A stretch of DNA of 64,000 nucleotides from Perca fluviatilis (lineage: Eukaryota; Chordata; Actinopteri; Perciformes; Percidae). Each line of letters starts with the position of its first letter. The first letter of the stretch is position 1. Shown piece by piece: positions 36,196-47,152 of this stretch. The position numbers were made by a program, and so were the translations under genes. The DNA lies in assembly GCF_010015445.1 (NCBI RefSeq), contig NC_053118.1, positions 18,237,437 to 18,301,436 on the forward strand, written 5' to 3'. The notes under the pieces were generated by a model. That model did not search any database and had not been told where the DNA came from. It saw only the letters and a list, made by a program, of their open reading frames with translations.

Positions 36196-37011
36196 GTCTT
36201 TTTATCTCTCTCTAAAGTTGGCTGTTCCTGGTCTGAGATGCTCCTGATTCTGCAGCACTTACTGTACGTATTACTGGATGTTGTGTGGAGAACCCCTTTT
36301 GAACTGGTCTACACTTAAATATGTAAAACATTTCCCTCTGCTGGTCAATTAATATTATGAAGAAAGTCAATGAAATTAGAAAGACCATCAACAACAAAAA
36401 GCGTATCCTGTATGTATAGTATGCATCAATCATACTAGAGAAAGAGATTAAAGGCACAATCTTTTGTAAAATGATGGGATTTTTTATTATGTGATTATAC
36501 GTCAAGGGGTAAGACAGTGAAGTCCAAATAATATTTGAATAATGGAAAAATAATAATAGCAAGAATAATTACAATAACAATCATCATCATCATCATCATT
36601 AAAATAAAGCTCTTATAGACAGGTCGCTACATCTTCAACCCACAGTATTACATATAGAACAAGTGGGCCATTCCATTTTTCTGTGGTTCTGTGTTGTCAT
36701 ATTTAGTGATAAGACTATTTGCCCTTTTTAATTTGTCCTTACAATAAATACATTGAAAGTTTATCAAACCAGCAGTTCAAATTCAGGTAAATTACTTTCT
36801 ATGGTGTCGATACATGGAAAGCAACAACGTACTGTAGATGCAGGTGCTCAGTTCATTGTAAGAAATATGCATTTCAGGGTGATTTGTGCGGTAAAAATTA
36901 ACATACAGGCTGAATGAGCAAAATGAAAATACAAGATCTACATTCCAAAATGGTGGTGCAGATATAAACAAGTGGGACTTGTATTGTTTGCATGTTTTCT
37001 TTACTGTCACG

Positions 37012-37549
37012 TAGAGCTGTAATCGGGCCTTAAAAGTACGGCCCGAAAACGCCCGAGCCCGACAGAGTTCGGCCCGAGCCCGACCCGTACATTTTGATTG
37101 ACAGCTTTTTAAAAGCCCGAACCCGTTTACAGCCCGACTGTAAAGGCCGTCTATCAGCATCATTAGAGTGTCGGACACGCGCTTCGCACCGCGAGCGGGC
37201 ACACGCACCAGTCGGCGGAAAAGGGAGAGAAAGAAAAAAGAGACTGCGCCGCACGCACAAAGCTCCTTTGCCTTTCGTAAAAAAAATTTAACATCATTTA
37301 TTCATGAATAACGGAGGCTATAGGCAACTTGGAAGTTGGAACATAGAAATTAATTAAGTCCTCCAGAGACCAGCCTCCGTTTCACCTCCTCAGGATCCAT
37401 TTTCACGCTAATCGAAACGCATCAGCTGACCGCTCATATCATGCAGCCCGAAGCGCAAGCCCGAGCCCGGCCCGAGCCCGTGAAAAATAATAGAAATTAA
37501 GCCCGAACGGGACCCGACCGTCGGGTTCGGGCAAAGAACTTCAGCTCTA
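37012..37549. mobile_element. GC-rich MITE absent from the sister copy
   Basis: Termini are TAGAGCTG...CAGCTCTA, with subterminal GCCCGA/CGGGC tandem motifs on both sides. The sister sequence at 46750 and the more distant 61000 lack it and read CACATACAGGCA through the site, so this is an insertion in one duplicate. An obvious target duplication is not seen: the flanks read TGTCACG and ATACCGG. The frames inside (for example 37030-37260) are non-coding. Confidence 0.75.
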
Positions 37550-38748
37550 ATACCGGCAAGAACATGGCAATCACAATCTGTTGCTTAAGTGACAGATGGT
37601 AAAAAACAAAGCTCACTCGTGTTACACAAATTTAACCATGAACTCATGTAATACCTATTGAGAAACAACTGCTGGGTTCTTTTGTTCAGAAAATGGCATT
37701 TTACAATCCCCTGAGGCAGGGATGTGCACAGACATTCGGAGGGCCCTGTCTGATTTGTTGCATGATACTCTCGCTCACTCTCTGGTCTGGAGCCTTCTGT
37801 TAGGGCCTCATCTTAAATGGAATTATTGAATCAGAATGAACTTACACAGTATAGCCTACTTTTCACTACTAAAAACACACAAGACAACTGAACACTCTAG
37901 TGCGGCCAGTTGACTTTTCATAGACTTTGGCTTCACTCATGGATTCTGATTGAGATAACCTTTGTTATTATTTGGCACAATAAATATTTTTGTTTATATA
38001 TATTGTTATTATTCTGATTCTGATTAAAACACATTATTAAGCCTTTGTGAACCAGTTATCTGGCCTTACCATCCCATATTTCAGCTAGTAAAAGTATTTT
38101 ACTACTATTTTTCCTGTAACTTCTAAATCGTCTGTGGCGGTGCTACGTGTGTGAGAATAAACAAAGTCACATGACTGGGGGCAGAGGGCATCGCTAAGGG
38201 CAATATAAATTAACCAAGATTGGATGAAATGGTGATATAATTTGATTTAACTTTACTAATGATTGTTGTATTAATGCAGCCAAAACAGCAAACAAGAAAA
38301 AAAGAAAGAAAAGTTTATTTAGGCTATTTCCCCAGAGGGGCAGCTGAGCTAATCAGGGCAAATGGGTTAATGTTGCCCGGGCAACGTCCCTGGGGCATTG
38401 CTGTGATTCTCAGCTAATAACAGAACTGTGTGACTAAAAACATCCCACACCTTATTCAACAAAGATTTAGATCACAGAAGGCATAACAACTTATTGTACA
38501 ATATTACCATCAGGTTGTGAATGCTGTAGGCGTAGTTAAAAGGTGGTAGGCCTACACTTTGATACCAGATCAGTTCGATCACATTAATCAAACTACATCA
38601 GTGGAAAGCTTCAATCTCAGATAATGTTTACAGCTCGCCATGTATAAAGACAACAAAAGAAAAAAATAATTAATTTGACATACATTTTGAGTCAAAATGA
38701 TTTGTTATTTACAGTTTCAGTATTTGTTTCTTCTTGTCATGGACAGCC

Positions 38749-39852
38749 TTATACTTCAGTACTAACTGACTTCTCAGTACCCCGACTTGTGTCCACTGAC
38801 TTTTTTTCAGTGTGAGAGCCGATAACCTCTTCCTGGAATGCAGTCTCCAATACTTTCAGAATGGATTTGCGGACTTGAAAACTTGACTTGAAATATTGGC
38901 CCATGAACACATACAGCAGTGGGTTCAGGCAACTGTTGATAAAGACCAGGCTGGTTGCTATAGGGACTCCGACAGTGGTGACATAGTTTAATGTTTCACT
39001 TTGATAATAAGGTATTAAACTCACCAACTCAATTAAAGCCATGATGTGATAAGGAGACCAGCAGAGGAAGAAAGTGGTGATAACTGCAGCGATGATCTTA
39101 AAGGGGCGACTTGATTGGCTGGCCAGGGTACGGTTTCTTCTGAGACGATGGATTATCACAGCATAACAGGAGACAATGACAGTGAAGGGAACAACAAATC
39201 CCAGGAGGAAGCGGGTGATGGTCATGGCCTGATAACGAAACTGTCGCAGCTGATTCACAGATGGTGTTTCATAGTCATCAGAAAAAGCAAAGTTGTTGAA
39301 GCAGTAGATGATGTCGTCATTGTCATATGATGGCCCAGTGTCCTTGCAGATGAAGTATGGAGCGCTGAGAATCAGAGCCAGAACCCAAACACCCAGACTC
39401 ACAAAGGACGCCTTGCGTACACTTCGATGGTTCCGGGTCCAGACGGGCCACACCACAGACACACATCTGTCCACACTGATCACCACCAGACTGTAGACAC
39501 TGGCAAACATGTTCAGAAAGGTCATAGTGCTGTGAAGTTTGCACATGAACTTGCCTAAAGGCCAGTGGAAGTCCATAGCCATGTATGTCACACTCAGGGT
39601 CAAAAATGCTGTGAGGAGGAAGTCGGCCAAAGCGAGGTTGAGGAACCAAACTGTGTTAACAGTTTTCTTCATCTTGAACCCGGTCACCCAGATAACCACT
39701 CCATTACCGAGCACACCAAGAACAAAGGCCAGGCAGTAAACAATGAGAGACATGATGTGGAGAGACTGTCTCAGCTCAGCATACTGGTCGATAAACCAGT
39801 ATACGTCTGTTGTATTGATGTGATAGGAAGGTGCAGTAGTAATTTTCTCCAT
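38749..39852 (-). CDS. Chemerin-receptor-like chemoattractant GPCR, copy 2 (mosaic)
   Basis: A 367-residue class A receptor of the CMKLR1/FPR type. The start ATG at 39852 follows the acceptor TTTGCAG and the shared UTR block GTCTCAAGAC. Key residues: glycosylation site N12-N13 region (NTT), C104-C184 disulfide, D77 (2.50), DRC 128-130, CWSPY 264-268, NPLLY 310-314, and the tail -STEV, a class I PDZ-type end. The first seven residues match copy 1, the following N-terminal residues match copy 3, and loop 3 (SLIPYYQ) matches copy 4. Odd: TM2 has Thr85 where all paralogues have Pro (2.58); an extra Cys169 lies at the end of TM4; a 6-nt insertion changes FKDKVRKS to FKSSFQVRKS in helix 8; the KNGS block of the N-terminus is lost. 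Exon 1 is at 41709-41770, with a Tc1 element in the intron. Probably functional, but the substitutions leave some doubt. Confidence 0.88.
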   Translation of the reverse strand: MEKITTAPSYHINTTDVYWFIDQYAELRQSLHIMSLIVYCLAFVLGVLGNGVVIWVTGFKMKKTVNTVWFLNLALADFLLTAFLTLSVTYMAMDFHWPLGKFMCKLHSTMTFLNMFASVYSLVVISVDRCVSVVWPVWTRNHRSVRKASFVSLGVWVLALILSAPYFICKDTGPSYDNDDIIYCFNNFAFSDDYETPSVNQLRQFRYQAMTITRFLLGFVVPFTVIVSCYAVIIHRLRRNRTLASQSSRPFKIIAAVITTFFLCWSPYHIMALIELVSLIPYYQSETLNYVTTVGVPIATSLVFINSCLNPLLYVFMGQYFKSSFQVRKSILKVLETAFQEEVIGSHTEKKSVDTSRGTEKSVSTEV

Positions 39853-39866
39853 TATTGTCTTGAGAC

Positions 39867-39978
39867 CTGCAAAGACAACATGAAAATGAAATATTCATAT
39901 CTTCTTGTGAGCCAAGAGGAATTTTAAAAATGTTTCTGAACTTTTCATGCCAGTCTCTTGTGCCAATAATAATAATAA

Positions 39979-40034
<56 letters not shown>

Positions 40035-41708
40035 TACAGGCCAAAAGTTTGGACACACCTTCTCATTCAATGCGTTTCTTTATTTTCATGACTATTTACA
40101 TTGTAGATTCTCACTGAAGGCATCAAAACTATGAATGAACACATATGGAATGATGTACTTAACAAAAAAGTGTGAAATAACTGAAAACATGTCTTATATT
40201 TTAGATTCCTCAAAGTAGCCACCCTTTACTTTTTTGATAGCTCTGCAAACCCTTGGTGTTCTCTCAATGAGCTTCATGAGGTAGTCACCTGAAATGGTTT
40301 TCACTTCACAGGTGTAGCTTGTCAGGGTTAATTAGTGGAATTTTTTCTCTTATTAATGGGGTTGGGACCATCAGTTGTGTTGTGCAGAAGTCAGGTTGAT
40401 ACACAGCCGACAGCCCTATTGGACAACTGTTAGAATTCATATTATGGCAAGAACCAATCAGCTAAGTAACGAGAAATGAGTGGCCATCATTACTTTAACA
40501 AATGAAGGTCAATCAGTCCGAAAAACCCAAGTGCAGTCGCAAAACCATCAAGCGCTACAACGAAACTGGCTCACATGAGGACCGCCCCAGGAAAGGAAGA
40601 CCAAGAGTCACCTCTGCTGCTGAGGATAAGTTCATCCGAGTCACCAGCCTCAGAAATCGCAAGTTAACAACAGCTCAGATTAGAGACCAGATGAATGCCA
40701 CACAGAGTTCTAGCAGCAGACACATCTCTAGAACAGCTTTGCTGGTGACACTGTTGGGGATTTATTCAAAATTGAAGGCATACTGAACCAGCATGGCTAC
40801 CACAGCATCCTGCAGCGACATGCCATCCCATCCGGTTTGCGTTTAGTTGGACCATCATTTATTTTTCAACAGGACAATGACCCCAAACACACCTCCAGCG
40901 TGTGGGCTGTGTGGGCTAGAAGGAGAGTGATGGGGTGCTGCCCAGATGACCTGCGCCTCCACAGTCACCGAACTGAACCGAATTGAGATGGTTTGGGGTG
41001 AGCTGGACCGCGAGGTGAACGAAAGTGCTAAACAACACTGGGAATACTTTTGGAAAACCATTTCAGGTGACTACCTCTTGAAGCTCATCGAGAATGTCAA
41101 GAGGTGCAAATTATGCAAGCGCAATCAGAGCAAAGGGTGGCTACTTTGAAGAAACTAGAATATAAGACATGTTTTCAGTTATTTCACACTTTTTTGTTAA
41201 GTACATAATTCCATATGTGTTCATTCATAGTTTTGATGCCTTCAGTGAGAATCTACAATGTAAAAAGTCATGAAAATAAAGGAAATGCATTGAATGAGAA
41301 GGTGTGTACTGTATGTGTATATATATATATTAGCAAATGTAGAACAGGAACCAAATTTGATGAGCGAAAGTTTTGGAAAAGATGAGTCATCAGCATCTAC
41401 TCACATTAAACCACTTCTCCTACTCAAATGAGATGTATAAACAAATATCAATATTGACTTAATTATCAGTTTTAACTTAACATACAAGGCCTGGGCTATA
41501 AGAATCTTTGTCCATCAAAAAAAGGAAAACCAGACAGCTCTCTGAAATACAGCGCTTTTGCTTTATCTAAGCCTTTTTTATGTAAGTCCAATTTAAGATA
41601 TTTGTCAAGGTATGCTACCTGTATAGCCTTCATCAGGTGCTTTTATTGCCTTGTTTACCTTGATTAAATTCGACAGATGACATATTCTTATAGCAAGAAT
41701 AAAAGTAC
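39867..41708 (-). other. UTR intron of receptor copy 2
   Basis: Bounded by donor AAG|GTACTTTT (41708) and acceptor TTTGCAG (39867), 1842 bp. About 1.28 kb of it is a Tc1-like insertion, next to an (AT)n run at 39979-40030. Without the insertion the intron would be close in size to those of the paralogues. Confidence 0.7.
40032..41311 (+). mobile_element. Tc1-like transposon, internally deleted
   Basis: The left end CAGTACAGGCCAAAAGTTTGG matches the known fish Tc1 terminus and is preceded by TA. The right end (reverse complement CAGTACACACCTTCTC) lacks about 17 bp of the terminal repeat. A plus-strand frame at 40502-40786 encodes the N-terminal paired-type DNA-binding part (KCSRKTIKRYNETGS, GRPRVTS). 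Downstream, QQDNDPKHTS (about 40869) marks the second catalytic Asp region, but the stretch with the first catalytic Asp is missing. The element is dead and cannot supply transposase. Confidence 0.9.
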
Positions 41709-41806
41709 CTTTCTTGAAGTTTGTCAGTCGGATGAGGATGAGTCTGCAGCAGCAGTAATCGTGGTGGAAATCTGAAAGACTAATGAAAGCTGCCAGCTTT
41801 AAAAGC
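41709..41806 (-). promoter_or_regulatory. Non-coding exon 1 and TATA-like box of receptor copy 2
   Basis: Exon 1 ends ..AACTTCAAGAAAG at 41709 before the GT donor. A TATA-like CTTTTAAAG lies at 41797-41805, so transcription should start near 41770. An inverted CCAAT (ATTGG) lies about 20-25 bp further upstream. Sequence is near-identical to copy 1 and unlike copy 3, although the coding region is partly copy-3-like. Confidence 0.6.
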
Positions 41807-42532
41807 TCTGTGTTACTGTTTGAACCAATTTTTGAACAAAGAGAAATAGATCTGAAGTAAAAATATATCCTTGTCTGATATATTATTGTAATCAATATTA
41901 GTATAAGAGGAATTGCACAGGTCTAAAGTTATCTCGACTATGTTCCTTCCTGTCAGCTTCCTCCTTAATCAGACTTCCTCTAAATTAAGAAACACATACA
42001 ACATGCAACTAGTATCTTGAGTTTAGAAAGTACTTGTTAGTTTGAGTACTAAAGGACAAAACTTTCCCCCAACCACTACTAACAGTACTTTATTATCAGT
42101 CCACATTTATGTATTTATTGGATTACAAATCCAATAAATACACAACAGTATATGGCCTTGTCTAAAATGTTCCCATGATTCAGGCACAGTTCACCTCTTT
42201 TTTAACAGTGACAGAGAATTTAGCAAAATACTTTTCACACAGAAAATTACATTGTGAAAATATACAGGAGGATCTAAATGTTTTTCCCCCAAACTGTCCA
42301 AACTATTTCATTAATAAAATAAACAAATTCATCATAATCTTTCCCATTAAGATTATCAGAACAACATATATTCAGGAATATAAAAGCTACTGGTAATAAT
42401 TCACTTTGGCACAAAAAGCCTTAAAATATTCAAAGAAAAAATAATCATTGACTAAGGAGGTACTCATGCAATTGACTATAATATACTCATGAAGGAAAAA
42501 CAAAGACTGAAACACGCTAAGTGATCATTTAT

Positions 42533-42697
42533 TTTTTCCCTTTATTTGTGACAGTGGATAGACAGGAAAGGTGGGAGAGAGATTGGGGATGACACGCAGT
42601 AAAGGGCCGCACATCGGACTCAAATCCAGACTGCTGCAACGGACTGAGCCTACATGGGGAGCACGCTCTTACTGGGTGAGCTAGAGGTCACCCTGTG
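42533..42697 (-). mobile_element. tRNA-derived SINE, full-length
   Basis: Read on the minus strand: A box TAGCTCACCCAGTAAGAGCG, B box GGATTTGAGTCCGATG (near-consensus), then the body CGGCCCTTTACTGCGTG..CTATCCACTGTCACAAATAAAGGG. It is flanked by a near-perfect direct repeat GCTAAGTGAT / GCTAAATGAT, the target duplication. Confidence 0.8.
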
Positions 42698-43431
42698 CTA
42701 AATGATTTTTAACCTTTAATAGCACAGACAATGCAACAAATCAGTTTACACTATTAATGGCTGAACATTAATCAGTGTGCTGCAGTCTTTTTATTTCTCT
42801 CTAAAGTTGGCTGTCCCTGGTCTGAGATGCTCCTCATTTTGCAGCACATTATTACTGGATGTTGCGTGGAGAACCCCTTTGAACTGGTCTATACTTACAT
42901 ATGTAAAACATTTCCCTCTGCTGGTCAATTATTATTATGAAGACAGTCAATGAAATTAGAAAGACCATCAACAACAAAAAGAGTATCCTGTATGTATAGT
43001 ATGCATCAATCATACTAGAGAAAGAGATTACAGGCACAATCTTTTGTAAAATGATGGATTTTTTTATTATGTGATTATATGTCAAGGGGTAAGACAGTGA
43101 AGTCCAAATAATATTTGAATAATGGAAAAATAATAATAGCAAGAATAATTACAATAACAATAACAATCATCATCATCATCATTAAAATAAAGCTCTTATA
43201 GACAGGTCGCTACATCTTCAACCCACAGTCTTACATATAGAACAAGTGGGCCATTCCATTTTTCTGTGGTTCTGTGTTGTCATATAATGTAGGCGTAGTT
43301 AAAAGGTGGTAATGTTTACAGCTTGTTTGAGGGTAAAGATAAGCAAAAAAAGTCATTTTAAATATACATGTTGTGTCAAACTTTTTTGCTATGTATATTT
43401 CAATACTTATTTCTACTTGTCATGGACAGCT

Positions 43432-43544
43432 TCAAACTTCAGTATTAAGAGCTGACCTCCCAGTGCTCCGACTGGTGTCCACTGACTTTGTGTCAGTGTG
43501 AGACCCAGTAACCTCTTTCTGGAACGCAGTCTCCAATAATTTCA
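43432..43544 (-). pseudogene. C-terminal relic of a chemerin-receptor-like gene, third copy
   Basis: Near-identical to the relic at 32097, ending at the same place in front of AATTACAATTTG. It encodes only the last ~37 codons of the family tail and is not expressed as a receptor. Confidence 0.75.
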
Positions 43545-44760
43545 ATTACAATTTGCACCTGCTGCATAATGTATTTTTCTCTATGTCGGTTGAGCTCATG
43601 TTAAGCCCTGCAAGCAAAAGATACCTGTAAGACTATATGTTTTTTCCTGACATTAGATTTTATGAGATAATTTCACAACTCTAGGTCACTGGTATGTTCC
43701 TTCCTGTCGGCATCTCTTCCTGTTAGCATCCTGTGAAGTGCAACTGCTATCTTTAGTGTGTTGGGGATAAGTTATTAGTAAAATAATAACCATTATAGCT
43801 ATAATATTAAAGGATATGTAAGGCTCTAAGGTTTTCTCCAAGAATAAAGAGAGTTAATGTATTTAAAAAAAAATAGCATATTAAATGTAAAACAATCAAG
43901 GGGGGGAACTGGAGCACACTAATTGATTTTCTGCAAAAAGCACTGTTTGTATATTGCTGTGGATTTCCTAGGCTGATTTTTCAAATTAAGGAATGTTCAG
44001 GGAGACAGGATGGTGTAATTATACAGATCTTTATTCAATCAAAAGACCCTGAGTATTTACTGCAGTAAAAGACTGGCAATCTTGCTCTTTAATGCAAAAC
44101 AGCGCTATTAATGATGAGTCAGCCACACATTTGACTTGAAATTTAAGATGTAAAACAGTTCCCTCTGCTGGTAAATGAATAGGATGAAAAAAGGCTATAA
44201 TGATAAAAAGAAAGACTGCAAAGAGAAAAATGTACATTATGTGATAGACAACTTGGTAGTTAGGATAAATTATCATCTCTTGTTGTTATCAGATGAGTTG
44301 TGTGTGTGATACAAACATACCTTCTCTGTATCTACAGGTTCAGTGTTTGATACTAGAAACAATATGTGAAATTATTTAGTGATTATACAGTATGTGTTAT
44401 GGGTGGAAAACAGACAGGTCCAAATAATATTTCAATAATGGAAAATAATGATGGCATCATCTTCATCATTTACAGATTATTTAAAGAGTTAGCCAACATG
44501 CTCATGTTACATAAAATTATATTCATAAACCACATTCATACAAAGAATAAGTGGTCTATGTTGTCCAAGGGTTAAGGAATAATGAAAAACAAAGTTATGT
44601 AAACCCTACAACTGCTACCTTCGGAATATAATTAACTCATATGTAGGTATTTATAATACAAAATCATCGAAACATCGTTATTTTTTACAGTTACATTTAT
44701 GTGAAAATGATTCACTATATGTACTGTTACAGTATTTGTTTATTCATATCGGGGATAACC

Positions 44761-45229
44761 TTATACCTCAGCAACACTAACTGACATCTCAGTGCTTCGA
44801 CTGGTGACCATAGACCTTTTGTAGGTGTGAGAGCGAGAAACCTCTTCCTGGAAGGCAGTCTCCAAAACATTCAGGATGGATTTGCGGACTTTATCCTTGA
44901 AATATTGGCCCATGAACACATACAGCAGTGGGTTCAGGCAACTGTTGATAAAGGCCAGGCTGGTTGCTATAGGGACTCCGATAGGGATGACATAGTTTAA
45001 TGTTTCACTTGCAAAATTAGCCAGGTGGTTTACCAACTCAATTAAAGCCATGATGTGATAAGGAGCCCAGCACAGAAAGAAAGTGGTGATAACTGCAGCG
45101 ATGATCTTAAAAGGGCGACTTGATTGGCTGGCCAGGGTACGGTTTCTTCTGATACGATGGATTATCACAGCATAACAGGAGACAATGACAGTGAAGGGAA
45201 CAACAAATCCCAGGAGGAAGCGGGTGATA
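44761..45229 (-). pseudogene. Chemerin-receptor-like pseudogene lacking TM1-TM4
   Basis: The minus-strand frame is open from mid-TM5 (ITRFLLGFVVPF) to the tail ending SVAEV, about 155 codons, with intact CWAPYH and NPLLY motifs. Upstream of codon ATC at about 45229 the sequence switches directly into the far 5' flank (ACCTTCCTGTCAGCTTCC), which in copy 1 lies ~200 bp upstream of exon 1. One deletion thus removed TM1-TM4, the start codon, the intron, exon 1 and the promoter. The remaining frame has no substitutions that look disabling, so the loss is recent. Confidence 0.88.
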
Positions 45230-45709
45230 ACCTTCCTGTCAGCTTCCTCCTTAATCAGACTTCCTCTAAATCAAGAAACACATACAACATGCAACTAATA
45301 TCTTGAGTTTAGAAAGTACTTGTTAGTTTGAGTACTAAAGTACAAAACTTCCCCCCAACCACTACTGACAGTACTTTATTATCAGTCCAAATTTACAAAA
45401 TACTTTTCACACAGAAATTTACATTGTGAAAATATACAGGAGGATCTAAATGTTTTTTCCACAAACTGTCCAAACTATTTTATTAATAAAATAAACAAAT
45501 TCATCATTGGTTATCCCATTAAGATTATCAGAACAACATCTATTCACGAATATAAAAGCTACTGGTAATAATTCACTTTGGCACAAAAAGCCTTAAAATA
45601 TTCAAAGAAAAAATAATCATTGACTAAGGAGGTACTCACGCAATTGACTATAATATACTCATGAAGGAAAAACAAAGACTGAAACACGCTAAGTGATCAT
45701 TTATTTTTT

Positions 45710-45870
45710 CCCTTTATTTGTGACAGTGGATAGACAGGAAAGGTGGGAGAGAGATTGGGGATGACACGCAGCAAAGGGCCGCACATCGGACTCAAACCCA
45801 GACTGCTGCAACGGACTGAGCCTACATGGGGAGCACGCTCTTACTGGGTGAGCTAGAGGTCACCCTGTGC
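45710..45870 (-). mobile_element. tRNA-derived SINE, full-length
   Basis: Same family, orientation and insertion site as 42533-42697: B box GGGTTTGAGTCCGATG and flanking repeat GCTAAGTGAT / GCTAAATGAT. It is the paralogous copy of one ancestral insertion. Confidence 0.8.
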
Positions 45871-47152
45871 TAAATGATTTTTAACCTTTAATAGCACAGA
45901 CAATGCAACAAATCAGTTTGCACTATTAATGGTTGAACATTAATCAGTGTGCTGCAGTCTTTTTATCTCTCTCTAAAGTTGGCTGTCCCTGGTCTGACAT
46001 GCTCCTGATTCTGCAGCACATTATTACTGGATGTTGCGTGGAGAACCCCTTTGAACTGGTCTACACTTAAATATGTAAAACATTTCCCTCTGCTGGTCAA
46101 TTATTATTATGAAGACAGTCAATGAAATTAGAAAGACCATCAACAACAAAAAGCGTATCCTGTATGTAAAGTATGCATCAATCATACTAGAGAAAGAGAT
46201 TACAGGCACAATCTTTTGTAAAATGATGGGATGTTTTTATTATGTGATTATATGTCAAGGGTTAAGACAGTGAAGTTCAAAAAATATTTGAATAATGGAA
46301 AAATAATAATAGCAAGTATAATTACAATAACAATCATCATCATCATCATCATTAAAATAAAGCTCTTATAGGCAGGTCGCTATATCTTCAACCCACAGTA
46401 TTACATATAGAACAAGTGGGCCATTCCATTTTTCTGTGGTTCTGTGTTGTCATATTTAGTGATAAGACTATTTGCCCTTTTTAATTTGTCCTTACAAATA
46501 CATTGAAAGTTTATCAAACCAGCAGTTCAAATTCAGGTAAATTACTTTCTATGGTGCTGATACATGGAAAGCAACAATGTACTGTAGATGCAGGTGCTCA
46601 GTTCATTGTAAGAAATATGCATTTCAGGGTGATTTGTGTGGTAAAAATTAACATACAGGCTGAATGAGCAAAATGAAAATACAAGATCTACATTCCAAAA
46701 TGGTGGTGCAGATATAAACAAGTGGGACTTGTATTGTTTGCATGTTTTCTTTACTGTCACATACAGGCAAGAACATGGCAATCACAATCTGTTGCTTAAG
46801 TGATAGATGGTAAAAAACAAAGCTCACTCGTGTTACACAAATTTAACCATAAACTCATGTAATACCTATTTTGAAACAACTGCTGGGTTCTTTTGTTCAG
46901 GAAATGGCATTTTACAATCCCCTGAGGCAGGGACGTGCACAGACGTTCGGAGGGCCCTGTCTGATTTGTTGCATGATACTCTCGCTCACTCTCTGGTCTG
47001 GAGCCTTCTGTTAGGGCCTCATTTTAAATGGAATTATTGAATTAGAATGAACTTATACAGTATAGCTTACTTTTCACTACTAAAAACACACAAGACAACT
47101 GAACACTCTAGTGCGGCCAGTTGACTTTTCATAGACTTTGGCTTCACTCATG

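Larger units (their letters stand above)
31739..43070. repeat. Segmental duplication, block 1 (truncated receptor + copy 2)
   Basis: The block starts at GTGATTATACGTAAAGGGG and its internal junction repeats that phrase at about 36482. The same phrase recurs at about 43072 and 46243. The first sub-unit continues ..CATATAATGTAGGCGTAG (31935) and the second ..CATATTTAGTGATAAG (36700); block 2 shows the same two continuations in the same order (43280, 46455). This ordered match shows a two-gene block was duplicated. Confidence 0.8.

Noticed and set aside
42600..42697. Possible tRNA genes with A and B boxes (also 45780-45870, 8430-8512)
   Set aside because: They are SINE heads: repeated, with SINE bodies attached and imperfect cloverleaf stems.
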